A stretch of DNA of 11,939 nucleotides from Croceibacterium_A sp039920345 (GCA_039920345.1 JBDSDZ010000175.1:1-11939), one strand, 5' to 3'; counted from the first letter of the stretch, positions 1 through 6,707 are shown. The notes: generated by a model from the letters alone, not told the origin. Numbers and translations: made by a program.

Positions 1-24
1 GCGCCGGTGGAGTACCGGGTAAGC

Positions 25-819
25 CTAATCGAACTGAGTGTTGCCATCGTCATCCACTGGGTTGCGGTCGTTCTGCGAGCACTGGAATTCGTAGACCTTG
101 CCGTAGCGATCGCGGCGATAGCGCGCGGTTACGGTGTACGGCTCGGCCAGCGCGTCCGGATCGTCCATGCGCATCTCGTTGACCAGCACATTCGCATCGG
201 CCGGGTCGAGGTGGATACGCTCGACCAGGTGGAACTGATCCGAATGCGGCCAGCCGGTCTCAATCTCCAGCTCGCCCGAAATACCGATGGTATCGACTAC
301 AAGCGTATCGCCGTCCCAGTGGCCGATTGAATCGCCCATGAAACTGGGGTCCGGATCCTCCTCGTGCGCGCGGCCATCGGTCCAGATAGTGCGCGTCTGC
401 ATCCACGCTTCCTGGTGAATGGTCACCCGGCCGGGCGCGAAGATGAATTCATACGGGTACTGCGCCAACCGCATGATGCGCGGCATGCCCGGCGGGCTGC
501 AATACGACCGGTCGCGCTTGGTTACGCCGTTATTCGAGCGCACTTCGGCAACGAAAGCCTCGTGCCGCTGCAGGTACTCACCCTTGAGCTTGGGTTCGGC
601 GGCGGGCGCGCTGCCCGGTGCAGGCGCACCGCCGGCGACGAACCAGATGCCGCCCCAGTCGGGCAGCGCATCGAGCGCAGCATAATGGCCCTTGGGATTG
701 GCCGCACCCTGGCCTTCGCTGACGCCTTCGGGCGCCGGAGACTGGGTCGCCGCACTCAACTGGGCAGCGGCAGGCGCGGCCAGCAGCAGTGCCGCCGCGC
801 AGGTAAGTGCCAGCCGCAT
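25..819 (-). CDS. Exported protein of an uncharacterised family with GHW[ED]GDTLVVDT motif (copy A')
   Basis: Complete 264-residue protein of unknown function. Residues 1-20 form a signal peptide with an AAA-Q cleavage site, so the mature protein should be periplasmic. Visible landmarks are WGGIWF near 55-60, CSPPGMPRIM at 107-116, APGRVTI near 128-134 and SIGHWDGDTLVVDT at 164-177. The protein at 1617-2546 shares the CxPPGMP and GHWxGDTLVVDT blocks in the same order, so the two are paralogues. Cys107 and Cys247 have counterparts in that paralogue (Cys135 and Cys276), which suggests a conserved disulfide. I recall the family as common but unannotated in sphingomonads. The start overlaps the stop of the upstream DUF6152 gene in a TGATG junction, with no strong Shine-Dalgarno, so translation is probably coupled. 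Gene identity is secure; function is not known. Confidence 0.85.
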   Translation of the reverse strand: MRLALTCAAALLLAAPAAAQLSAATQSPAPEGVSEGQGAANPKGHYAALDALPDWGGIWFVAGGAPAPGSAPAAEPKLKGEYLQRHEAFVAEVRSNNGVTKRDRSYCSPPGMPRIMRLAQYPYEFIFAPGRVTIHQEAWMQTRTIWTDGRAHEEDPDPSFMGDSIGHWDGDTLVVDTIGISGELEIETGWPHSDQFHLVERIHLDPADANVLVNEMRMDDPDALAEPYTVTARYRRDRYGKVYEFQCSQNDRNPVDDDGNTQFD

Positions 820-1205
820 CAGCCCACGTCGCCCAGCGTCGTGCCATTAGTCAGCCGGACCCCGGCATAGCTGCCCCCGCGGGCGCCAGTGCGCAGCGGG
901 TGGATCCACAGCCGCACATGATCACCCGGCTTGAGCGACGTCCGTTTCCAGCCTTCCTGCGCCAGGTTGTTGGGACTGGTCATCTCGATTGCCCAATGCT
1001 CGGTCCCGCCTGGCACGGTGATGTCCGCTTCGATGAACGAATGCGGATTCTGCCACTTGAAGCGGGTTATCGAAGCATCGACGGCGATGGTCTTGTTCAT
1101 GTCGAACATCGCATAGCTGTGGTGCGCGGCCGCCGGGATCGCCGCGCCAAGCAGCGCACCGATAATCAGGGCGGGGGCGAGCAGGTTAGAGTCGAAGCGC
1201 TTCAT
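819..1205 (-). CDS. DUF6152 family exported protein (copy B')
   Basis: Small exported protein of 128 residues from the chosen start; function unknown. The signal peptide ends in PAAA directly before HHSYAMFD, so cleavage would leave His-His at the mature N-terminus. Other family landmarks are WQNPHSF, HWAIEMTSPNNL, GW and a PGD turn, all shared with its neighbour at 1217-1627. I prefer the ATG at 1205 because GGAG lies 6 bases upstream and gives the usual MKR signal-peptide start. An ATG at 1217, overlapping the upstream stop, would add MEPI but has no Shine-Dalgarno. The gene overlaps its downstream neighbour by one base. The DUF6152 assignment comes from the HHSxAxFD and W.NPH motifs. Confidence 0.85.
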   Translation of the reverse strand: MKRFDSNLLAPALIIGALLGAAIPAAAHHSYAMFDMNKTIAVDASITRFKWQNPHSFIEADITVPGGTEHWAIEMTSPNNLAQEGWKRTSLKPGDHVRLWIHPLRTGARGGSYAGVRLTNGTTLGDVG

Positions 1206-1211
1206 GATCGG

Positions 1212-1215
1212 CTCC
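1212..1215 (-). promoter_or_regulatory. Ribosome binding site that decides the start of the second DUF6152 gene
   Basis: GGAG on the minus strand, 6 bases before the ATG at 1205. The alternative ATG at 1217 overlaps this site, and the bases upstream of 1217 hold no Shine-Dalgarno sequence. Confidence 0.6.
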
Positions 1216-1216
1216 A

Positions 1217-1627
1217 TCAGACGCGGGGAACATTAACCGGGGTGCCGTTCTTCGGCAGTCCGGAATCGAGGGTGCGGCCATCGGGCATTTTCACATCGAG
1301 GAACAGGCCCCCGCCGCGCCCGTCACGCAGCGGGTTCATCCGCAGCGTGACCCGGTCGCCGGCCTTGAGCGCGCCGCGCGACCAGCCCTGCCGCTTCAAA
1401 TTATTGGGACTGTTGAGCTCGATCGACCAGTGGCGCGTGCCGCCGCCGGGATTGGCCGCATCAAGTTCGATGAAAGCGTGCGGGTTGGTCCACTGGAACT
1501 CGGTCACGGTGCCTTCCAGCGTCACGATCTTGTGCTGGTCGAACATCGCGAACGAGTGATGCGCGGCCGCCGGGGCAGCCACCAGCGCTGCCGCCATCGC
1601 ACCTATCATGAAGGCCTTACTTCTCAT
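1217..1627 (-). CDS. DUF6152 family exported protein (copy B)
   Basis: Exported protein of 136 residues, paralogous to the gene immediately downstream. The signal peptide ends in PAAA before HHSFAMFD, again leaving His-His at the mature N-terminus. It has the family blocks WTNPHAFIEL, HWSIELNSPNNL, GW, AGDRV and NPLRDG. Two adjacent ATGs exist at 1630 and 1627. An AAGGAG lies 3 bases from the first and 6 from the second, so 1627 is chosen. The gene overlaps the end of the upstream gene by 11 bases and its TGA overlaps the more upstream possible start of the next gene. This packing implies one polycistronic message. The role is unknown; the context is a group of four exported proteins. Confidence 0.85.
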   Translation of the reverse strand: MRSKAFMIGAMAAALVAAPAAAHHSFAMFDQHKIVTLEGTVTEFQWTNPHAFIELDAANPGGGTRHWSIELNSPNNLKRQGWSRGALKAGDRVTLRMNPLRDGRGGGLFLDVKMPDGRTLDSGLPKNGTPVNVPRV

Positions 1628-2546
1628 CATTCACTCCTTCGATCGCGCTTTGCCCGCGCTCTTCGGCGTTTTCGCTGCCCAGCGCGGTGCCCGGCAGGTT
1701 GCTGTTGTACTGCAGGATGCAGTTGGCTTCGTTGATATCGGTATGGTCGGCCCGGTTGAAGCGCTTGGTCGAGGTCCAGTCACCTTGCCACAGCGTCGGA
1801 TCGACCAGTGTGTAGGCAACTTCCATCGTGCTGCCGCCATTCACCAGCTTGATCCGCTCGGTCAGCACAAACTGGTCATCGATTGGAATGCCGAGATCGA
1901 TGTAATGGTTGTCGGTCTCGAAATAGCGGGTGTCCACCACCAGCGTATCGCCTTCCCAGTGGCCGATCGATTCGCCGTTGTAGCTCGGCACCACGATGTC
2001 CGCGTCGGTGTGGTCGCGTCCGTCGAGGAAGATCGTGCGAACCGAGTTGTTGAAGCCCGAGATGACATAGACGGCGGTTGGCAGCTGGATGAACGCGTGC
2101 GGCCATACGCGCGTCATCAGCATCGGCATGCCGGGCGGGTAGCACTGGCCGATCGCATCACGATAGGTCTCGCCGCGCGCCTGCGCCTTGGGCTGTTCGA
2201 TCAGCGCCTCGATCCCTTCCGGGCCGAAGCGCGGATAGGGCGGCCCGAACATGTAACCGGCAAAGCCCTTGGACAAGTCGATGAACCAGGTCCCGGTGAG
2301 GTCGAACGGCGCTGCCGGGCGAGATTTGGCGAGGTTTTCTGGCGCCAGCGCGCCAAGGTAGCCCGGATGCTTGGGCACCATCTGGTCGAGCCGGTCGGCC
2401 GGGACCGGGGTCAACGGGCGCACCACGTCGGGCTGTACCGGCGCCGCCGCATCGTCCTGCGCCAAAGCCGCGCTCGAACCCAGCAGGGCGGCGATGCACA
2501 GCGCGGCGCAAAAGGCTTTCGAAGATTCCACCCAGTCCACTCCCAT
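1617..2546 (-). CDS. Exported protein of an uncharacterised family with GHW[ED]GDTLVVDT motif (copy A)
   Basis: First gene of the minus-strand block: 309 residues, longer than its paralogue at 25-819. A signal peptide ends near residue 30 (SSAALAQ). Landmarks are FDLTGTWFIDL near 81-91, CYPPGMPMLM at 135-144, SIGHWEGDTLVVDT at 193-206 and a C-terminal NCILQYN containing Cys276. Cys135 and Cys276 match the Cys pair of the paralogue. The start is uncertain. The ATG at 2546 has no Shine-Dalgarno and sits right behind a 6-bp dyad. An in-frame GTG at 2531 has GGGAG 8 bases upstream and would give a cleaner signal peptide beginning ESSKAF. The ATG is kept because of its codon type. Function unknown. 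Confidence 0.83.
   Translation of the reverse strand: MGVDWVESSKAFCAALCIAALLGSSAALAQDDAAAPVQPDVVRPLTPVPADRLDQMVPKHPGYLGALAPENLAKSRPAAPFDLTGTWFIDLSKGFAGYMFGPPYPRFGPEGIEALIEQPKAQARGETYRDAIGQCYPPGMPMLMTRVWPHAFIQLPTAVYVISGFNNSVRTIFLDGRDHTDADIVVPSYNGESIGHWEGDTLVVDTRYFETDNHYIDLGIPIDDQFVLTERIKLVNGGSTMEVAYTLVDPTLWQGDWTSTKRFNRADHTDINEANCILQYNSNLPGTALGSENAEERGQSAIEGVNDEK
1634..1639 (-). promoter_or_regulatory. Strong ribosome binding site inside the end of the upstream gene
   Basis: AAGGAG on the minus strand, placed within the last codons of the upstream gene. It is 6 bases from the ATG at 1627 and 3 bases from the ATG at 1630, which favours 1627. Confidence 0.65.
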
Positions 2547-2664
2547 CGGCGTCGGACGCCGTTTGCTTTTGCCAGAAACGTGTTCTGCCGCGTTTTGCGG
2601 ACCTTGACCAGCCGCTTGATAGTATGGGCATTATCGTGAACGCCGGGTGACCGAGGAGAGTTCG
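2547..2664. promoter_or_regulatory. Divergent intergenic region with short dyads and a weak plus-strand promoter candidate
   Basis: This 118-base stretch separates the minus-strand exported-protein genes from the plus-strand GST block and must hold promoters for both unless they lie inside genes. A 6-bp dyad with a 3-base loop (CGGCGT/ACGCCG) occupies 2547-2561. A CAGAA-N5-TTCTG dyad at 2573-2587 could be an operator. For the plus strand, TTGACC at 2604-2609 and CATTAT at 2629-2634 resemble a sigma70 promoter, but the 19-base spacer is long. No known regulator site is recognised. Confidence 0.35.
2653..2658 (+). promoter_or_regulatory. Ribosome binding site that decides the start of the first GST
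   Basis: GAGGAG ends 6 bases before the GTG at 2665. The longer reading frame from a GTG at 2647 would place this site inside the coding region and has no Shine-Dalgarno of its own. Confidence 0.65.
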
Positions 2665-3444
2665 GTGAGCAGCGAGGCGGTGCACGTCCATACCTGGGAG
2701 CCGAACGCCAATTCGGGCAAGCCGTTGTTGTGCCTGCACGAAAAGCAAGTTCCGTTCGTGCACCACTATGTCGATATGGGCACGCGCGCGCACCACGAGC
2801 CGGCGTTCCTTGCCATCAACCCCGGCGGCACGGTGCCGGCGCTGGTCCATGGCGGACTGACGCTGACCGAATCCACCCCGATGATGGAATACATCGACGA
2901 TGCGTTCGAGGGCCCGCCGCTGCGCCCGGCCGATCCGGCGCTGCGCTGGCGAATGCGCTGGATCCTGCGGGTAATGGACAATTCGGTCTGTCCGGCGCTG
3001 GCGATGGTTGCGTCCAACCGAATCTCCGCGCCGCGTTTTCACGAAACGCCGGAGGCTGAGAAGCAGGCGGCGCTGGCCAAGATCCCCGATCCCGAACGGC
3101 GGCGGACGTGGGAGCTGCTGATGCGCGACGCCACACCGCCAGAGGCCATCACCGAATCCGAACGCCGGGTGACTGAGGGGCTCGCATTGCTCGAACAGAT
3201 GCTTACTGCGTCGCCCTATCTTGCTGGCCCTGAGTTCTCGCTCGCCGACATCGGCACCATGGCGACCTTCTACCACCTGCCCGTCTCGCGGCCGGATGAC
3301 ATTAACGGTACGACGACGCCACACTTGTGGGACTGGCTGGCGCGCTGCCATGCGCGGCCCGGCCTGCAGGCGGGATTCGCGATGGGAAGCGGCTTCTTCA
3401 GCGCGCGGGCACAACAGGCGCGCGACGTGCTGGGGGTCGCATGA
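2665..3444 (+). CDS. Glutathione S-transferase, LigF-like
   Basis: Cytosolic GST of 259 residues, expected to use glutathione on an electrophilic or ether-linked substrate. The N-terminal thioredoxin-like domain shows ANSGKPLLCLHEK near residues 15-27, then INPGGTVPALV (cis-Pro loop) and LTESTPMMEYIDDAF, whose Glu-Ser normally binds the glutamyl part of glutathione. The Ser of the ANS motif (Ser17) is the likely thiol-activating residue, as in the LigF type. The C-terminal domain is all-helical, with FSLADI as the usual N-capping segment. It resembles the GST at 9800-10534, for example in the EY[IL]DDAF and PLRPADP segments. The GTG start at 2665 is set by the GAGGAG site. Its last four bases overlap the next GST. 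Substrate is unknown; the GST family call is firm. Confidence 0.9.
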   Translation: MSSEAVHVHTWEPNANSGKPLLCLHEKQVPFVHHYVDMGTRAHHEPAFLAINPGGTVPALVHGGLTLTESTPMMEYIDDAFEGPPLRPADPALRWRMRWILRVMDNSVCPALAMVASNRISAPRFHETPEAEKQAALAKIPDPERRRTWELLMRDATPPEAITESERRVTEGLALLEQMLTASPYLAGPEFSLADIGTMATFYHLPVSRPDDINGTTTPHLWDWLARCHARPGLQAGFAMGSGFFSARAQQARDVLGVA

Positions 3445-4154
3445 CCAGCCGGCGAATCTTCTATCATGCAAAGGGGTGCGCGCTGTCGCAGGCGGTGCAG
3501 ATTATGCTGGTCGAGAAGCGCCTCGATTACGAGCTGCACCTGGTTGACGTTAGCGCGTTCGAACAGCTCGATCCCGCCTTCCTTGCAATCAACCTTTCAG
3601 GACAGGTCCCGGCGATTGAGTTCGACGGCAAGGTGCTGACCGAAGCTTTCTTCATCCTGTGCTGGCTGGACGAGCGGTTTCCCGATCCGCCGCTGGGCGG
3701 GACCGACCCGGCGGCGCGTTACCAGGTCCAGGCGATCGGCCAACTGGTCGAGCGCGCGATGGCCTCCAACCTGGCGCTGCTCGAATGGGCCGCGCGCGGC
3801 GGGGCGACCCCGGCAGCAGAGGCGTACATGCGCCTGCCGCCCGAACGCCGGGCACTGTGGGAGCGGGCCTTCACCGGCTTCCCGCCGGCCGAATTGAGCG
3901 CAGCGGCGGCTGGCCTCGCCCGCGCGCTCGCTGAGTGCGAGCTATGGCTGGAGCATCACCCGTGGCTGGCGGGCGACGATTACACGCTGGCGGATGTGCT
4001 GCTGTTCCCGCTGGTCCACCGGCTCGGCGAGGGAATGCGCGGCGCGGCCTTGCGCGAATGGTACGCCCGGATTGCTGCGCGCCCAGCAGCGGCGCTCGTC
4101 CTGCAGGAGCCGCCGGTGGTAACGATGGGCCCTGAGCGCGGGCGCTGGGGATGA
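3441..4154 (+). CDS. Glutathione S-transferase family protein with altered glutathione-binding motif
   Basis: Second GST of the tandem pair, 237 residues. It starts at the ATG of an ATGA overlap with the first GST, behind a G-rich stretch, so it is probably translationally coupled. The thioredoxin-like domain begins RRIFYHAKGCALSQAV, with Ser16 a possible catalytic residue, followed by INLSGQVPAIEFDGK. Where the family has Glu-Ser (ESxAI), this protein has Glu68-Ala69 (LTEAFFILCWLDERF), losing the serine that normally contacts glutathione. The C-terminal domain keeps the YTLADVLLFP capping segment. It is more divergent than the other two GSTs here. It may bind glutathione differently, act on another thiol, or form a heterodimer with its neighbour; these options are inference. 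Confidence 0.87.
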   Translation: MTSRRIFYHAKGCALSQAVQIMLVEKRLDYELHLVDVSAFEQLDPAFLAINLSGQVPAIEFDGKVLTEAFFILCWLDERFPDPPLGGTDPAARYQVQAIGQLVERAMASNLALLEWAARGGATPAAEAYMRLPPERRALWERAFTGFPPAELSAAAAGLARALAECELWLEHHPWLAGDDYTLADVLLFPLVHRLGEGMRGAALREWYARIAARPAAALVLQEPPVVTMGPERGRWG

Positions 4155-4188
4155 GAGTTGGGGGATGAAAGCGGGGGGATGAGGACTG
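4147..4188 (+). repeat. Three tandem copies of a 14-bp unit starting GGGGATGA
   Basis: GGGGATGA recurs at 4147, 4161 and 4175 with exact 14-base spacing; the remaining six bases of each unit vary. The first copy contains the stop codon of the second GST (TGA at 4152-4154). The rest of the gap to 4245 holds no gene and ends in the GGGAGG ribosome binding site of the transporter gene. Confidence 0.7.
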
Positions 4189-4245
4189 GCGCGGGGCCGA
4201 CATTCGCGCAATAGTCGGCGCCATAAGAATACGGGGGAGGCGGGG

Positions 4246-5634
4246 ATGGCGACCATCGCAGGGCAGGGCGAAGCTATCGCGCCGCGCGCCGATGCGGGCG
4301 ATTATCCGCCCCCGCGTGAGGCCTGGTATACCGTTGGCGTGCTGGCCGCGATCACCACTTTCGCACTGCTCGACCAGAACATCCTCGGGTTGCTGATTCA
4401 GCAGATCAAGACCGATTTCCAGCTCAGCGATTCCTCGGCCGGGCTGCTGCTCGGCCCGACGCAGGCGATTTTCTACGCGCTCGTGGCGGTGCCGTTCTCG
4501 CGCTACATCGATCGCTGGACGCGCAAGTGGATCATCGCCGGGGGCCTGATCGTGTGGAGCCTGGCGACCGCCGCCAGCGGGCTCGCGGCCAATTTCACCC
4601 AGTTGTTCCTCGCCCGCGTGGTCGTCGGTGCAGGCGAATCGGTCAACGGCCCAACCGCCTATTCGATGGTCGCCGACAGCTTCCCGCGCGAACGGCTGCC
4701 TCGGGCTATCGCTGCGCTGCAGATCGGCACGGTCGCCGGCAGCGGGCTTTCGTTGCTGCTCGGCGGGGTGATGATCTGGCTGGTGGCCACGGTCGGCTCG
4801 CCCGACCTGCCCTTTGTCGGCGTGCTGCGCCCGTGGCAGGTTGTCCTGCTTGGTGTCGGCCTGCCCGGGCTGATTGTCTCGCTCCTGCTGCTGACGATTA
4901 AGGAGCCCAAGCGCCACACTCCTGGCCAAGCCCCCGGAACGCCCGTGCGCAAAACCGGGTTCTCGACCACCGTAAGTTACCTCTGGCTCCATTTCGCGGT
5001 ATTCGGGCCGATGTTCATCGGGCTCACGCTTGGCTCGCTCGATGTCGGCAGCAGATCATGGGGCGCGGCCTTCTTCCAACGGACGTATGACTGGTCACCG
5101 GCCCAATACGGCATCGTTTCAGGCATGGTCTCGATCCCGTGCATGCTCGCCGGGCTCTACCTTGGCGCGAAGTGGGCGGAGTGGTTCCAGAACCGCGGCG
5201 ATCCCGCCGGAGCGTACCGGGTGATCCTCTACACCCGGCTGGTCGCCATTCCCTTCGCGATCTTCCAGCCCTTGATGCCTACGCCCGAACTGGCGATGGC
5301 CTTTGGCGCGGTGGCGTACCTGACGCTGGGGATGACCGGGCCGATGCTCAACGCGGCGATATTGGCGGTTTCACCGGGCGCCATCCGCGGGCAGATCATG
5401 ACGCTGTACCTGTTCATTTACACCGTCGTCGGCGTCGGTCTTGGGCCTTACGTCACCGGACTGACAACCGATCACATTTTCACTTCGCCGGACGATTTGC
5501 GGTACTCGATCCTGCTGCTGCACCTGGTGTTCCTGCCGGTGTCGCTCGGGGTGACGTGGCTCGGGCTCAAGGCCTTCCGCCGCGAAGTGGAACGCCTGAA
5601 CGCCGACGAAGCTGCGACCAAAGACGCGAAATGA
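4246..5634 (+). CDS. MFS transporter, spinster-like
   Basis: Integral inner-membrane transporter of 462 residues, the usual length for a 12-helix MFS protein. The first helix contains FALLDQNILGLL. An MFS motif-A-like loop, SRYIDRWTRKW, lies between helices 2 and 3, and ARVVVGAGESVNGPTAYSM resembles the helix 4-5 signature of spinster-type (Spns) transporters. A hydrophilic central loop lies around residues 220-240 (KEPKRH). The start has GGGAGG about 6 bases upstream. It follows the two GST genes after 91 bases and is 11 bases ahead of the next gene, so it probably belongs to the same transcript. The cargo cannot be read from sequence; import of a substrate or export of a conjugate are both possible. 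Confidence 0.9.
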   Translation: MATIAGQGEAIAPRADAGDYPPPREAWYTVGVLAAITTFALLDQNILGLLIQQIKTDFQLSDSSAGLLLGPTQAIFYALVAVPFSRYIDRWTRKWIIAGGLIVWSLATAASGLAANFTQLFLARVVVGAGESVNGPTAYSMVADSFPRERLPRAIAALQIGTVAGSGLSLLLGGVMIWLVATVGSPDLPFVGVLRPWQVVLLGVGLPGLIVSLLLLTIKEPKRHTPGQAPGTPVRKTGFSTTVSYLWLHFAVFGPMFIGLTLGSLDVGSRSWGAAFFQRTYDWSPAQYGIVSGMVSIPCMLAGLYLGAKWAEWFQNRGDPAGAYRVILYTRLVAIPFAIFQPLMPTPELAMAFGAVAYLTLGMTGPMLNAAILAVSPGAIRGQIMTLYLFIYTVVGVGLGPYVTGLTTDHIFTSPDDLRYSILLLHLVFLPVSLGVTWLGLKAFRREVERLNADEAATKDAK

Positions 5635-5645
5635 GGAGAGATAGG

Positions 5646-6629
5646 ATGCTTGCCAGACTGATCGCGCCGTCCGCCGCGCTATTGTTCGCCGCCGCGCTGC
5701 TGAGCGCCGCCCCGGCTGCGGCGCAGACATCGCTGCCCATTCCGTGCGAGCGGGCCTGCATGGAGCAGCTCGCGGGCCAGTTCCTGACCGCGCTGACCTC
5801 GCGCGATGCGTCGCGCCTGCCGCTCGCGCCGGACGCGCGTTACACCGAAAACGGCCAGGCGATGGGGTTCAACAATGGCCTGTGGCAGACGGCCAGCAAG
5901 GTTGGCGCCTATCGCCACGTCTTCGCCGATCCGCAAGGCGGCCAGATCGGTCTGTTCGCGACGATTGACGAGAATGGCCACGGGGTCACGCTGGGCACGC
6001 GCATCCGGCTCGAACAGGGCCAGATCACCGAAGTCGAGCTGGTCACCTACCGCGTCGGCGCCGGACCGGCGTGGAACGATGCCGGCTATGCCAACCTCGA
6101 ATCGATGCGCCAGCCCAAGGCGATGTGGGGCGAAACCACGCCGCCCGCGCGGCGCCTGTCGCGGCAGGAACTGGCCGCCACCGCCAACATGTATTTCCGC
6201 GGCATCCAGAATAACGACGGCAAGGGCAACTACCCTTTCACCGACGATTGCGACCGGCTCGAAAACGGCGCTGCCACCACCCACGCACCCGGCGTCGTGC
6301 GGATGGGCACGATCGATATCGGCGCGATGGGCTGCAAGGCACAGTTCTCGGCCGGGCTCTACGGCGTAGTCACCGAAGTCCACGACCGCCGCTTCGAAGT
6401 GATCGACGAGGAGAAGCAGGCAGTCATGGCCTTCGCCGTGTTTGACCACTGCGGCTGCAAGACTGAACTGGTCATGCCCGACGGGACCAAGGTCGACATC
6501 GGCTTCTTCAACAAGCCCTCGAGCATCCTGCTGTCCGAAGCCTTCAAGATGGACGGCAACCAGATCCGCCAGGTCGAGGCAGTCGGCACCAGCGTGCCGT
6601 ATCACTCCGACCCGGGCTGGACGCGGTAG
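5646..6629 (+). CDS. Exported protein with two NTF2-like halves (DUF8021-like)
   Basis: Exported protein of 327 residues with a signal peptide ending APAAAQ near residue 26. Two halves look duplicated. Residues 41-71 (QLAGQFLTAL ... D ... PLAPDARYTENGQ) match the pattern of 175-209 (ELAATANMYFRGI ... YPFTDDCDRLENG), and each half ends in a similar strand (GQITEVELVTYR and NQIRQVEAVGTS). This is the pattern of tandem SnoaL/NTF2-like domains. The CERAC..L and TENG.....GLW.TA motifs recall DUF8021, known from fungal and bacterial proteins. Six cysteines lie at 34, 38, 202, 230, 269 and 271, suggesting disulfides. The ATG at 5646 is chosen because GAGGAG lies 7 bases upstream; an ATG at 5631 overlapping the transporter stop is the alternative. 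Function unknown; it follows the transporter by 11 bases. Confidence 0.83.
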   Translation: MLARLIAPSAALLFAAALLSAAPAAAQTSLPIPCERACMEQLAGQFLTALTSRDASRLPLAPDARYTENGQAMGFNNGLWQTASKVGAYRHVFADPQGGQIGLFATIDENGHGVTLGTRIRLEQGQITEVELVTYRVGAGPAWNDAGYANLESMRQPKAMWGETTPPARRLSRQELAATANMYFRGIQNNDGKGNYPFTDDCDRLENGAATTHAPGVVRMGTIDIGAMGCKAQFSAGLYGVVTEVHDRRFEVIDEEKQAVMAFAVFDHCGCKTELVMPDGTKVDIGFFNKPSSILLSEAFKMDGNQIRQVEAVGTSVPYHSDPGWTR

Positions 6630-6638
6630 CGCGCCGCT

Positions 6639-6677
6639 GAGCACCCCCACCCAACCCTCCCCCTCAAGGGGGAGGGC
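6639..6677 (+). repeat. C-rich palindromic intergenic repeat, copy 1, with perfect 9-bp hairpin
   Basis: A 39-base element directly downstream of the gene ending at 6629. Its right part is a perfect 9-bp stem, 6655-6663 with 6668-6676, closed by a TCAA loop. The same element recurs at 8541-8579 with 34 of 39 positions identical. It resembles a C-rich REP-type repeat that I recall from sphingomonad intergenic regions. It may also serve as a transcript end for the upstream genes. Confidence 0.75.
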
Positions 6678-6686
6678 CACTTCACT

Positions 6687-6707
6687 CCCCTCCCCGACGG
6701 GGAGGGG
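6687..6707 (+). repeat. Second perfect 9-bp GC hairpin next to repeat copy 1
   Basis: CCCCTCCCC at 6687-6695 pairs perfectly with GGGGAGGGG at 6699-6707 across a 3-base loop, ten bases after the first hairpin. There is no U-tract, so it is not a classical intrinsic terminator. Together the two stems could stall transcription, stabilise a 3' end, or be paired REP palindromes. Confidence 0.65.

Noticed and set aside
2158..3471. Long minus-strand open frame opposite the first GST
   Set aside because: It is Arg/His/Pro-rich, has no family motif, and runs antisense to the clearly conserved GST while also reading through the exported-protein gene in another frame.
3871..4992. Minus-strand open frame opposite the second GST and the transporter
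   Set aside because: Low-complexity Gln/Arg/Gly composition typical of antisense frames in GC-rich DNA; no motif.
5139..5645. N-terminal extension of the exported NTF2-like protein
   Set aside because: It lies within the MFS gene in another frame and would bury the signal peptide that begins at 5646.
5679..6680. Minus-strand open frame opposite the NTF2-like protein
   Set aside because: The plus-strand gene has a signal peptide, ribosome binding site and family motifs; the antisense frame has none.
6655..6707. CRISPR or tRNA-like structure
   Set aside because: The hairpins are two adjacent GC palindromes, with no regularly spaced repeats and no cloverleaf.
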